From a virus: a DNA stretch of 36,875 bases. Position 1 is the stretch's first letter, and each line of letters starts with the position of its first letter. The notes below the pieces were generated by a model, which saw only the letters and a list, made by a program, of their open reading frames with translations, was not told the origin of the DNA and ran no database searches. Both the position numbers and the translations under genes were made by a program. Location of the stretch: positions 1-36,875 of IMG/VR virus record IMGVR_UViG_3300046003_004072; one strand, 5' to 3'. Shown piece by piece: positions 21,572-29,088 of this stretch.

Positions 21572-23533
21572 TTGGATAAGTTTAGATTGACAACAGAGTT
21601 CCTATCACAATATAAAGACCGTAAACCTCCATTTGGGTTCAATGGCCTTGGGGCATTGGTTTATGAAAGAACCTACTCCAGAGTCAAAGACGATGGTGTT
21701 AATGAGCAATGGTGGGAAACTATTGCCAGAGTTGTAGAAGGTTGCTACAACATGCAGAAAAGGCATATAGAGCATAATGGGCTTGGTTGGAATCCTCAGA
21801 AAGCTCAGAAGTCAGCTCAGGAAATGTATGATCGTATGTGGTCTATGAAGTTTCTCCCTCCAGGAAGAGGTCTCTGGGCTATGGGTTCTACCATAACAGA
21901 GGAAAGAGAATGCTTTGCTGCTCTGAATAACTGCGGATTTGTATCTACCAGGGACATTGCTCAGGACTTTGCAAAGCCATTTACATTCCTGATGGATGCT
22001 TCCATGCTGGGATGTGGTGTTGGTTTCGATACATTAGGTGCTGGTATAATCAGTCTCCGGGAACCTAAGCCAGTTCATGAAGAGTTTATTATACCTGACT
22101 CCCGAGAAGGATGGGTTGACTCAGTAGGAAAGCTTCTAAAGTCGTATGCTAAGGGTGGGCCTACTATGACTTTTGATTACTCTCTTATTCGTGCAAGAGG
22201 TCTGCCCATTAAGGGATTTGGAGGCACAGCATCTGGCCCTGAACCTTTGGAAGCTTTACATGAGGGTCTTAGGCTTATTCTAAATAGAGCTATCCATACC
22301 TCTGTATCAAAACGTACAATAACCGATATAATGAATATGATCGGGTGTTGTGTGGTTGCTGGTAATGTTCGTAGAACTGCGGAACTTGCCATGGATACTG
22401 GTATCGATCTGGAATTTCTGGAGCTAAAAAACTATGAGGTCAACCCAGATCGTATGGCTTATGGATGGTCATCGAATAACTCCATCAATATAAAGATTGG
22501 TTCCGATTATGCTATTCCAGCAAGTTTCACCCAAAGTAACGGTGAACCTGGATATATATGGATGGAGAATGCCAAGACCTATTCTCGAATGAACAATGGG
22601 GCAGACTATAAAGATGCAAAGGCTGATGGGCCAAATCCTTGTGGTGAACAGACCCTGGAATCCTATGAACTCTGCTGTCTTGTAGAGACATTCCCTCATC
22701 GTTGTGAGAGTCTATCAGACTATCAGAGAACTCTCAAGTTTGCATACCTCTATGCAAAGACAGTTACCCTGGGTAAAACTCACTGGGCAGAGACAAACAG
22801 AATCCTCCTGCGGAATAGACGTATTGGATGCAGTATGTCGGGTATAGCTCAGTTTGTTACTGTAAAAGGTATCAATACTCTCCGAGAATGGTGTGAAGAG
22901 GGCTATAAAACTCTGCAGTATTATGACAAGGTATATGCTGATTGGTTATGCATTCCGAAGTCAATTAAACTTACTTCAGTGAAACCCTCGGGCACAGTTT
23001 CCTTGCTTGCAGGAGCTACACCGGGCATCCACTATCCTGAGAGTAGATGGTATCTAAGACGGGTTAGACTTGCTCTTGGTTCACCCCTGGTAAAGCCACT
23101 ACAAGAGGCAGGGTATATAATTGAACCTTGTGTGGGTCAAGAAGACTCTACCGTGGTTGTTGCCATTCCTGTAAAGATTCATGAACCTATGAGAACCTTG
23201 AGACAGGTTACCATGTGGGAACAGCTTGAAATGGCAGCATTTATGCAGAGATACTGGGCTGATAATCAGGTATCTGTTACTATAACTTTTGACCCAGAGA
23301 CTGAAGGGTCACACATTGCAAATGCCTTGAACTTCTACCAGTATCGACTAAAGGGAGTTAGCTTCTTACCCCGATTGGCAAAGGGAGCATTTGCTCAGAT
23401 GCCATATGAAGAGATTACTGAAGAGGTCTACAATGAACTGGCCTATAAACTCAGTGACCTAGACTTCGATACAGTCAAAGGTAATAAAGCAGAGGTCGAA
23501 AGATTCTGTGATGGAGAGGCATGTGTGCTCTAA
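21572..23533 (+). CDS. nrdJ: Adenosylcobalamin-dependent (class II) ribonucleotide reductase, monomeric type
   Basis: 653 residues, TTG start after GAGG. FLPPGRGLWAMGS and NNCGFVST (C121) give the N-terminal active-site cysteine. NPCGE (N355-C357-E359) is the radical-carrying loop. KPSGTVSLLAGATPGIHYPE is the P-S-G-T phosphate loop, and the C-terminal pair C646/C651 (CDGEAC) re-reduces the site. The arrangement fits the Lactobacillus-type RTPR, which uses coenzyme B12 to turn ribonucleoside triphosphates into dNTPs without oxygen-sensitive or iron subunits. No NrdA/B or NrdD partner is present. A B12-riboswitch-like leader occurs elsewhere on the same genome (684-818). Confidence 0.94.
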   Translation: MDKFRLTTEFLSQYKDRKPPFGFNGLGALVYERTYSRVKDDGVNEQWWETIARVVEGCYNMQKRHIEHNGLGWNPQKAQKSAQEMYDRMWSMKFLPPGRGLWAMGSTITEERECFAALNNCGFVSTRDIAQDFAKPFTFLMDASMLGCGVGFDTLGAGIISLREPKPVHEEFIIPDSREGWVDSVGKLLKSYAKGGPTMTFDYSLIRARGLPIKGFGGTASGPEPLEALHEGLRLILNRAIHTSVSKRTITDIMNMIGCCVVAGNVRRTAELAMDTGIDLEFLELKNYEVNPDRMAYGWSSNNSINIKIGSDYAIPASFTQSNGEPGYIWMENAKTYSRMNNGADYKDAKADGPNPCGEQTLESYELCCLVETFPHRCESLSDYQRTLKFAYLYAKTVTLGKTHWAETNRILLRNRRIGCSMSGIAQFVTVKGINTLREWCEEGYKTLQYYDKVYADWLCIPKSIKLTSVKPSGTVSLLAGATPGIHYPESRWYLRRVRLALGSPLVKPLQEAGYIIEPCVGQEDSTVVVAIPVKIHEPMRTLRQVTMWEQLEMAAFMQRYWADNQVSVTITFDPETEGSHIANALNFYQYRLKGVSFLPRLAKGAFAQMPYEEITEEVYNELAYKLSDLDFDTVKGNKAEVERFCDGEACVL

Positions 23534-24102
23534 TGGCTATACTAATCGGAGTCTGTGGAAGTATGCAGCATGGAAAAGATACTGTTGCTGAGCTACTTAT
23601 GCAAGTAGCAGTAGAGCATAAGCTGTGGCCCGTTCGGAGGGCCATGGCAGACCCTCTAAAAGAGGAAGTTGCTCATTATCTGTCACCTATAATGGGGATT
23701 GGTGAGTTTGAACTTAGCCAGATGATGAATACCCCTGGTAAAAAAGAACGATTCAGACTTATAATGCAATGGTGGGGTACTGAGTTCCGAAGAGTTGATG
23801 ACCCCTACTACTGGGTTAAAAAAATGGTAGAGTGGATTAATGCTTATACCACTGCAGGTGATAATAAAGTTATTATGATACCAGATGCTCGTTTTACAAA
23901 TGAGTTAAAACTTGTGCAACTCCAGGGTGGGTATCTGATAAAAGTGGTTCGACCTGGGTTTGATTCTAATAGTAATCATGCCTCTGAGCAAGAATGGCAG
24001 AGTTTCCAGGATTGGAATAGTGTTATAATCAATGATGGCACTCTCGATCAGTTGAGAGCTAAAGTGATTGCCACATATCATGAGCTTGGGATAGGTAAAT
24101 GA
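23533..24102 (+). CDS. Deoxynucleoside monophosphate kinase
   Basis: 189 residues from the ATG in TAATG overlap with nrdJ. ILIGVCGSMQHGKDTVAELL has the P-loop GxxxxGKDT. FRLIMQWWGTEFRR and VIMIPDARFTNELKLV match the dNMP-kinase family of T4 gp1 type, in which the PD.RF.NE segment is typical. It phosphorylates dNMPs (often dTMP, dGMP) to diphosphates, linking ThyX and host-DNA breakdown products with dNTP synthesis. The stop overlaps the next start (ATGA). Confidence 0.87.
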   Translation: MAILIGVCGSMQHGKDTVAELLMQVAVEHKLWPVRRAMADPLKEEVAHYLSPIMGIGEFELSQMMNTPGKKERFRLIMQWWGTEFRRVDDPYYWVKKMVEWINAYTTAGDNKVIMIPDARFTNELKLVQLQGGYLIKVVRPGFDSNSNHASEQEWQSFQDWNSVIINDGTLDQLRAKVIATYHELGIGK

Positions 24103-24515
24103 AAGTAATTCTGCCATACAATGCAATGGTCATAGCTAATGGGGACTTCTTTGTAGAAGGTCTTAAAGCTGGAGATACTGTTCGTGGATATCACTATAAT
24201 GAAAAAAAGATAGTTAATATGGTTCTAACCTCAGCTACTAGATTAGCAGATACAGAGTCTATTCATGTAAAGTGTACTGGGGGTAAAACTTATACATTCA
24301 GCAGAGAAACCAAGGTTTTATCCATGGGTGGTTCATCAAAGTGTTATGCAGTTCCATTTTTAATGGGAGTATGCACAAAGAACCCAAGAATCCAAAATAC
24401 ATTCCCCATAGTCACAGCAGATCGAGATATTCTAGTTCCTACCTATGAGCTGGAATGGGAAAATGATAATTATTATTTAGAGGCAGAGGGTATATTAGTT
24501 GGCAGCTCAAGGTAA
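24099..24515 (+). CDS. Hint (intein-like) domain small protein, tentative
   Basis: 138 residues between dNMP kinase and TerL, overlapping both. GLKAGDTVRGYHYNEKKIVN, then IHVKCTGGKTYTFSRETKVL, then YYLEAEGILVGSS follow the order of Hint-fold blocks (GD.V.G..., ...T.g..i..T.dh.v, and ...yyl..GilvHN). The splicing residues are absent: there is no Cys/Ser at the N-terminus and the C-terminal HN is replaced by GS. It would therefore not self-splice. Its 3' end overlaps the TTG start of terL by 17 bases in a different frame. The fold assignment is by pattern only. Confidence 0.4.
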   Translation: MKVILPYNAMVIANGDFFVEGLKAGDTVRGYHYNEKKIVNMVLTSATRLADTESIHVKCTGGKTYTFSRETKVLSMGGSSKCYAVPFLMGVCTKNPRIQNTFPIVTADRDILVPTYELEWENDNYYLEAEGILVGSSR

Positions 24516-26109
24516 AGATGTAATTGCAAAACTTGTTAAAATGTTTCTACATGACCCAACTGGAGCAAAAACTCTGGCTGATAAACTTGGGATATGGGAA
24601 CAGCTAAGTTCTACAGTACTTAAACCAGTTCATATGAGACTATGCAGAATGGATGTGAACTGGTTTATTGAGTATGTATCTCAAGACCCAGAAACGTTAC
24701 TTTACCTTAAACAGCAACCATTCCATAAAGAATGGCAACAAATGATATCAGACTTCGATAGAGTTCTGATAGCTGCCCCCAGAGGTCATGGAAAGTCTGT
24801 TCAGCTTGTTGGTAGATTAGTCTGGGAACTTGGAAATAACCATAACCTCAGAATAAAGATCATTGGTTCCTCCGATGACAAGTCTAAAGAAATTCTGGGT
24901 CTTGCCCGAGAACTTATATCAAAGTCTGAAAGAGTCAAAGCAGTATTTCCTGATCTGGTTGTTGACTATGATCGTGGAGATACCCAGACTAAGTTCTTTG
25001 TTGTTCGTGACATACCACAAAGAGACCCTTCAGTTGAAGCTTCTGGTGTTCTATCAACTGGAGCTGGAGGTCGTGCTGACTTACTGGTTTGTGATGACGT
25101 AGTTGATCTCAAGAACTCAGTTATTAACCCAGCTCAGAGAGAACAAGTTATTAAGGCTATAAAAGAAACCTGGTTCTCATTGGTCTCTTCCACAGGAACA
25201 ATTGTATGGATATGCACTCCTTATCATATTGCAGACTGTACACATGACCTGAAGAATACCGGGGCTTTCCATATATGGTGGACTCCTGCTATTCGATATC
25301 AAATTGAGTATGATGAATCAGGTAACACTGTAATTGACCCTATTACTGGGAATGCTAAAGTTGAAAAAACAATCCTTTGGCCCGATAAATGGAGTGAAGA
25401 GAAACTTGAGTCCCGGAGACAGGAGCTTGGTGAACGTGCATTTACCAGACAGTATCTACTGGATGCTATGTCCGATGAAGAAAGAACATTCCCTGAGTAT
25501 GCTCTGGCAAGAAGTTTCGATGTAATGTTAGCTGATATTGGTGATGGTGTCCGGGATAATTGGCCTACCTATGGAGGAGTTGACCTTGCTTCTGCCCTTG
25601 GTAAGAAAAATGCATACTCGGTTGTATGGACTATAGCTAAATGTCCTGAAAATGGTAAACTATATCTGAAAGAACTCTGGAGACAGAGAATACAGTTCAA
25701 TGGAATCATGGAAGAAGTAAAGAACCAATGTAAAAGACATCGATGGAGACTTGCTTATGTTGAGAACAATGCATTCCAGCAAGCAGTTATTGATGCCCTT
25801 GAAGCTGAGGATAAATCTTTACCAATTGCAGGTTTCACAACTGGTGCATATAATAAAAAGCATGAGGAAGTTGGGTTACCGGGTCTTAATATTGCCTTTG
25901 AAAAAGGGTTATTTGCTATCCCGGCAGCTAAGTTTCCTTTGGCAGCAGACAATACAAGTCTACTGGCAATATTTATGGGAGAGCTTAGAGCACATCCGGG
26001 TGGAGAGTTCTCAGATACGATCATGGCTCTATGGTTTGCTTATAGAGCAGCTATCGAATGTGGTAGTGACTTTGAAGACGCTTATGCAGAAGCTGTTGCA
26101 GCAGCATAA
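24499..26109 (+). CDS. terL: Terminase large subunit
   Basis: 536 residues with TTG start after GAGGG. LIAAPRGHGKSVQLVG (about 91-106) is the Walker A of the packaging ATPase, DLLVCDDVVDLKN the Walker B with its catalytic acid, and STGTIVWICTPYH the coupling motif region. The nuclease domain starts with YGGVDLASALGKKNAYSVVW (first Asp) and ends with a late acidic segment (EFSDTIMALWFAY). It drives DNA into the prohead and cuts concatemers. No intein or frameshift interrupts the ATPase. A terS-like gene is not next to it, only the tentative one on the minus strand. Confidence 0.93.
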   Translation: MAAQGKDVIAKLVKMFLHDPTGAKTLADKLGIWEQLSSTVLKPVHMRLCRMDVNWFIEYVSQDPETLLYLKQQPFHKEWQQMISDFDRVLIAAPRGHGKSVQLVGRLVWELGNNHNLRIKIIGSSDDKSKEILGLARELISKSERVKAVFPDLVVDYDRGDTQTKFFVVRDIPQRDPSVEASGVLSTGAGGRADLLVCDDVVDLKNSVINPAQREQVIKAIKETWFSLVSSTGTIVWICTPYHIADCTHDLKNTGAFHIWWTPAIRYQIEYDESGNTVIDPITGNAKVEKTILWPDKWSEEKLESRRQELGERAFTRQYLLDAMSDEERTFPEYALARSFDVMLADIGDGVRDNWPTYGGVDLASALGKKNAYSVVWTIAKCPENGKLYLKELWRQRIQFNGIMEEVKNQCKRHRWRLAYVENNAFQQAVIDALEAEDKSLPIAGFTTGAYNKKHEEVGLPGLNIAFEKGLFAIPAAKFPLAADNTSLLAIFMGELRAHPGGEFSDTIMALWFAYRAAIECGSDFEDAYAEAVAAA

Positions 26110-26126
26110 TTAAGGACAGGACTACA

Positions 26127-27878
26127 ATGGGGATATTTAACTTCACCGACAATGGAAAAGGACGAACTCCAGCTCCCTCCTGGGCAAAAAAGATTGGTAA
26201 ATCTATAGCCAATCTTTTTGACTTAGAGGTAGGCACTCAGCCTGTTGCCTGGATTGGTAACAAAGAAACAGTCACAGATAGCAATGCAAGTACTGGAAGC
26301 TCTGTGCTCATGCCTGATCTGTGGAGAATATTCAATGATCGTAGAAGTGTATACCTCGATATTGAACGTATGATTGCAGAGGATGAGCTTGTTTCTACAG
26401 CTATCGATATTGTTTCTGATAGATGTATAGGTAATGCAGATGCCCGGCAGTCATTCAAAAAACGAGGTAAACGAACAGCTTTTGCTGTGTCCTCGGATAG
26501 AGAAGACGTAAAGAAAATTCTGGATGCCCTGAATCTCAGAATTGATATCGAGGATACCATATGGCAGATAATTCATGAGTTTTTCCCTCATGGAAATTGC
26601 TTTAGAGAAGTCATTATTGATAAACAATTGATGATGATTAAGGGATTCAAGCAAACTGTTTCATATCAGATATGGCCTAAGACTAATGACCATGGAGATA
26701 AACTTCCTGGATGGTTGGTTGTAACTGATAAAGATGTAACCAACCAAGGTGGTAAAGAGCTTGAAGAATGGCAGATAGTTCCATTTATCTATGGTGCCAA
26801 AAAAGGATTTTTATCAGTTGCACCATTAGCATCTGCCAGAAGAAACTGGCAAAGGCTATCTAAAATGGAAGACGGAATGGCTGTTGCCCGTCTTGTTCGA
26901 GCTTACGATAAGATAGTGCATAAAATCCCGATTAAGACAGAATGGACTCGGGATGAGATTATGTCAACCATTAAACGCTATAAGGATGCTATAACCAAAC
27001 GTAAACTCCAGGCATCAGATGGCTCTTTAATGAATACTGATAACCCTCTGGATGTTCAGACAGACTTCTACCTCCCAGACGATGGTTCTGGAAAAGGTGG
27101 AGTTAATATGCTTACAGCAAACAATACCCAGTTAGGTAACCTGAATGACGTTATCTACCACAGGGAAAAGTTAGTTTGTCGGCTGAAAGTTCCTATTAGT
27201 TATCTGCAGTTAATGACAGCTCAGAAAACCCATGTAAGTGGAACTGGGATGTCCGATGCAGATATTGCATTCGCATATACCCTTCAGCGTGTTCAGGACA
27301 TCCTTGTTAGTGGTCTTGAACGTTTGTATGACCTGGAACTCATGCTTAATGGCATAGGCCCTGAAGAAGGTCTCTATACCATTGAGTTAGCTCCTATATC
27401 TACTCAGGATAGAGTTGAGGATGCTAATATTGAACTGACTTATGCTCAGGCAGCAGTCTACTTCGTTGAAGCCTTTGGAGCACTTCCTGCAGACCTCCTG
27501 GCAGACAAATTCATGCAGCTTAACCATGAACAGCAGGATATGATGAATGCATTCCTCAGTGCTGATGCTAAAAAGATAATGGATGCAAAAGTTAAGACTA
27601 TTGAGAATGAAGCTATTGTCCCTAAAGCTCCTTCTCCAGGAAGTGGCAATCAGAATAAATCCAGAGCTGCCAGAAGCTCTGAACAAGTGGGTAAAAAGCA
27701 GAGTGTTAGCTTAGATTCTCTGGTAGATATCATGTATGCAGTATACAATGATATCTCTAATGACCTCCGTGAAGAAGGTCAGGACATACCTCCATTTAAT
27801 GCTGCAGACCGTCTGGAAATTAGACAGAGCATTATCGATCAAATGACTGAAAGTGGAGAACTTAATGTTATTGCGTGA
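26127..27878 (+). CDS. Portal protein, T4 gp20-like
   Basis: 583 residues. DLWRIFNDRRSVYLDIERMI near the N-terminus, then DFYLPDDGSGKGGVNMLTAN and NDVIYHREKLVCRLKVPISY are characteristic of gp20-type portals, where a (F/Y).P...GG.G...L....NLG.L.D..Y...KL...L.VP..YL pattern is found. The C-terminal 90 residues are polar and may be flexible. It forms the dodecameric ring for DNA entry and tail attachment. It follows terL by 17 bases, and the last codons contain the ribosome site of the next gene. Confidence 0.88.
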   Translation: MGIFNFTDNGKGRTPAPSWAKKIGKSIANLFDLEVGTQPVAWIGNKETVTDSNASTGSSVLMPDLWRIFNDRRSVYLDIERMIAEDELVSTAIDIVSDRCIGNADARQSFKKRGKRTAFAVSSDREDVKKILDALNLRIDIEDTIWQIIHEFFPHGNCFREVIIDKQLMMIKGFKQTVSYQIWPKTNDHGDKLPGWLVVTDKDVTNQGGKELEEWQIVPFIYGAKKGFLSVAPLASARRNWQRLSKMEDGMAVARLVRAYDKIVHKIPIKTEWTRDEIMSTIKRYKDAITKRKLQASDGSLMNTDNPLDVQTDFYLPDDGSGKGGVNMLTANNTQLGNLNDVIYHREKLVCRLKVPISYLQLMTAQKTHVSGTGMSDADIAFAYTLQRVQDILVSGLERLYDLELMLNGIGPEEGLYTIELAPISTQDRVEDANIELTYAQAAVYFVEAFGALPADLLADKFMQLNHEQQDMMNAFLSADAKKIMDAKVKTIENEAIVPKAPSPGSGNQNKSRAARSSEQVGKKQSVSLDSLVDIMYAVYNDISNDLREEGQDIPPFNAADRLEIRQSIIDQMTESGELNVIA

Positions 27879-28125
27879 AACTATAGCAGAACATAATGAG
27901 GATGCTATTCTGTTTGATGAATTTGAATCGGCTATTGTTGGGCTTGTTGAAACTTTTGGCAAGCCCACTGTAGTCTGCTATGACAAAGAAAAGTGTATAA
28001 AGTTAATCCAAAAGTCTACCGGAGGCAAACGGGAAGAGGCAGAGGAATACTTCGAGTTTAACGTTATTGGTAGTTATCTGGGAGATAGTACACCTGTGTT
28101 CTTGACCTTAAACAAACATTTATGA
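27865..28125 (+). CDS. Conserved-type phage hypothetical protein
   Basis: 86 residues from ATG 27865, preceded by GGAG; a GTG at 27853 in frame is an alternative. The sequence DEFESAIVGLVETFGKPTVV and AEEYFEFNVIGSYLGDSTPV-type segments are familiar from small phage proteins of unknown function often placed near structural or modification genes. It overlaps portal (14 bases) and the methyltransferase (4 bases). No function can be given. Confidence 0.6.
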   Translation: MLLRETIAEHNEDAILFDEFESAIVGLVETFGKPTVVCYDKEKCIKLIQKSTGGKREEAEEYFEFNVIGSYLGDSTPVFLTLNKHL

Positions 28126-28904
28126 TTAAGCTAGTATCAATGGATTGTATCGATGGGCTTTACAGCCTAAAACCTAACAGTTATGATGTAATTGTTACCT
28201 CACCCCCATACAATCTGGGCATAGATTATAGTTGTAGCTATGATGATTCTATGCCCAGAGCTGATTATCTCAAGTGGATACATGAAGTTTGCACTGCTAT
28301 GTATTCTGCCTTATCAGATTCCGGGTCATTATTCCTGAATGTTGGCTCTAAGCCTACTGACCCATGCATACCATTCGATGTATTAGGAATGATGCTAACC
28401 CAATTCAAATTACAGAATACCTTTCATTGGATAAAAAGTATCTCAGTAGATGACAAAAGTTATGGACATTACAAACCGATAAATAGTCCCCGGTTTGTAA
28501 ATGATTGCCATGAGTATATCTTTCATCTGACAAAGAATGGAGATGTCCCTCTCGATAGATTGGCAATCGGAGTTCCCTATGCTGATAAGTCAAATGAGAA
28601 AAGATGGGATACCGGGTCAATGGTCAGGTGCCGGGGCAATAACTGGTACATACCATACCAGACAATTCAGAATCGAGATAATGATAGACCCCATCCTGCT
28701 ACATTCCCAGTGGAAGTCCCGGAGATGTGTTTCCTGATACATGGGCTTGACCGGATTAAAAGAGCTTGTGACCCATTCGTTGGAATTGGTTCCAGTGCCA
28801 TTGCAGCAAAAAAACTTGGGATACCAAAGTTTATTGGTATAGACTTAAATCCACAATATATAGAAAAAGCACAAGAACTTGTTGACGGATATAAACCTGA
28901 ATGA
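28122..28904 (+). CDS. DNA methyltransferase with TSPPY motif (N4-cytosine or N6-adenine type)
   Basis: 260 residues, ATGA overlap. VTSPPYNLGIDYSCSYDDSM (about 26-45) is motif IV of the TSPPY kind, mostly found in N4-cytosine methyltransferases. CDPFVGIGSSAIAAKKLG (about 217-234) is the SAM-binding motif I, followed by FIGIDLNPQYIEKA. Motif order is beta class. It is a different enzyme from the one at 2741 and sits inside the portal-capsid region. It may protect newly made DNA from a host restriction enzyme. The 3' end contains a promoter. Confidence 0.9.
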   Translation: MIKLVSMDCIDGLYSLKPNSYDVIVTSPPYNLGIDYSCSYDDSMPRADYLKWIHEVCTAMYSALSDSGSLFLNVGSKPTDPCIPFDVLGMMLTQFKLQNTFHWIKSISVDDKSYGHYKPINSPRFVNDCHEYIFHLTKNGDVPLDRLAIGVPYADKSNEKRWDTGSMVRCRGNNWYIPYQTIQNRDNDRPHPATFPVEVPEMCFLIHGLDRIKRACDPFVGIGSSAIAAKKLGIPKFIGIDLNPQYIEKAQELVDGYKPE

Positions 28905-28910
28905 TATACT
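28882..28910 (+). promoter_or_regulatory. Promoter at the end of the second methyltransferase gene
   Basis: TTGACG (28882-28887), 17 bases, TATACT (28905-28910). This is the closest match to the sigma-70 consensus in the window. No palindrome precedes it, in contrast to P1-P5. Transcripts would start near 28917 and run into the terminator-like hairpin at 28951-28987. Confidence 0.68.
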
Positions 28911-28950
28911 AGGGTTGTCGTTGAGTATACGTATTGATCTCCATTATGGA

Positions 28951-28987
28951 AAGAGGGGTTAGCCTAAAAAGCTGACCTCTTTTTTTT
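28951..28987 (+). terminator. Rho-independent terminator upstream of the capsid gene
   Basis: AAGAGGGGTTAGC (28951-28963) pairs with GCTGACCTCTTTT (28971-28983) using three G-U pairs, around a CTAAAAA loop, and is followed by a run of eight T. It separates the portal/methyltransferase unit from the capsid unit. Combined with the promoter at 28882-28910 it would yield an RNA of about 70 nt. Confidence 0.8.
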
Positions 28988-29015
28988 ACATAGTAAATAG
29001 TTCAAAATAATTTTT

Positions 29016-29043
29016 TTGACAGGACACCATTACCGTATACACA
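29016..29043 (+). promoter_or_regulatory. Candidate capsid promoter
   Basis: A perfect TTGACA (29016-29021) follows the terminator T-run. The -10 box is unclear: TACACA at 29038-29043 (16-base spacer) or TATACA at 29036-29041 (14-base spacer). It would drive the capsid polyprotein gene, whose GAAGGAG ribosome site and ATG (29089) follow. A strong late promoter is expected at this place. Confidence 0.5.
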
Positions 29044-29088
29044 TTTGGTAAGCTGAATATAGTAAAAACATGCGAAGGAGTGAGACTG

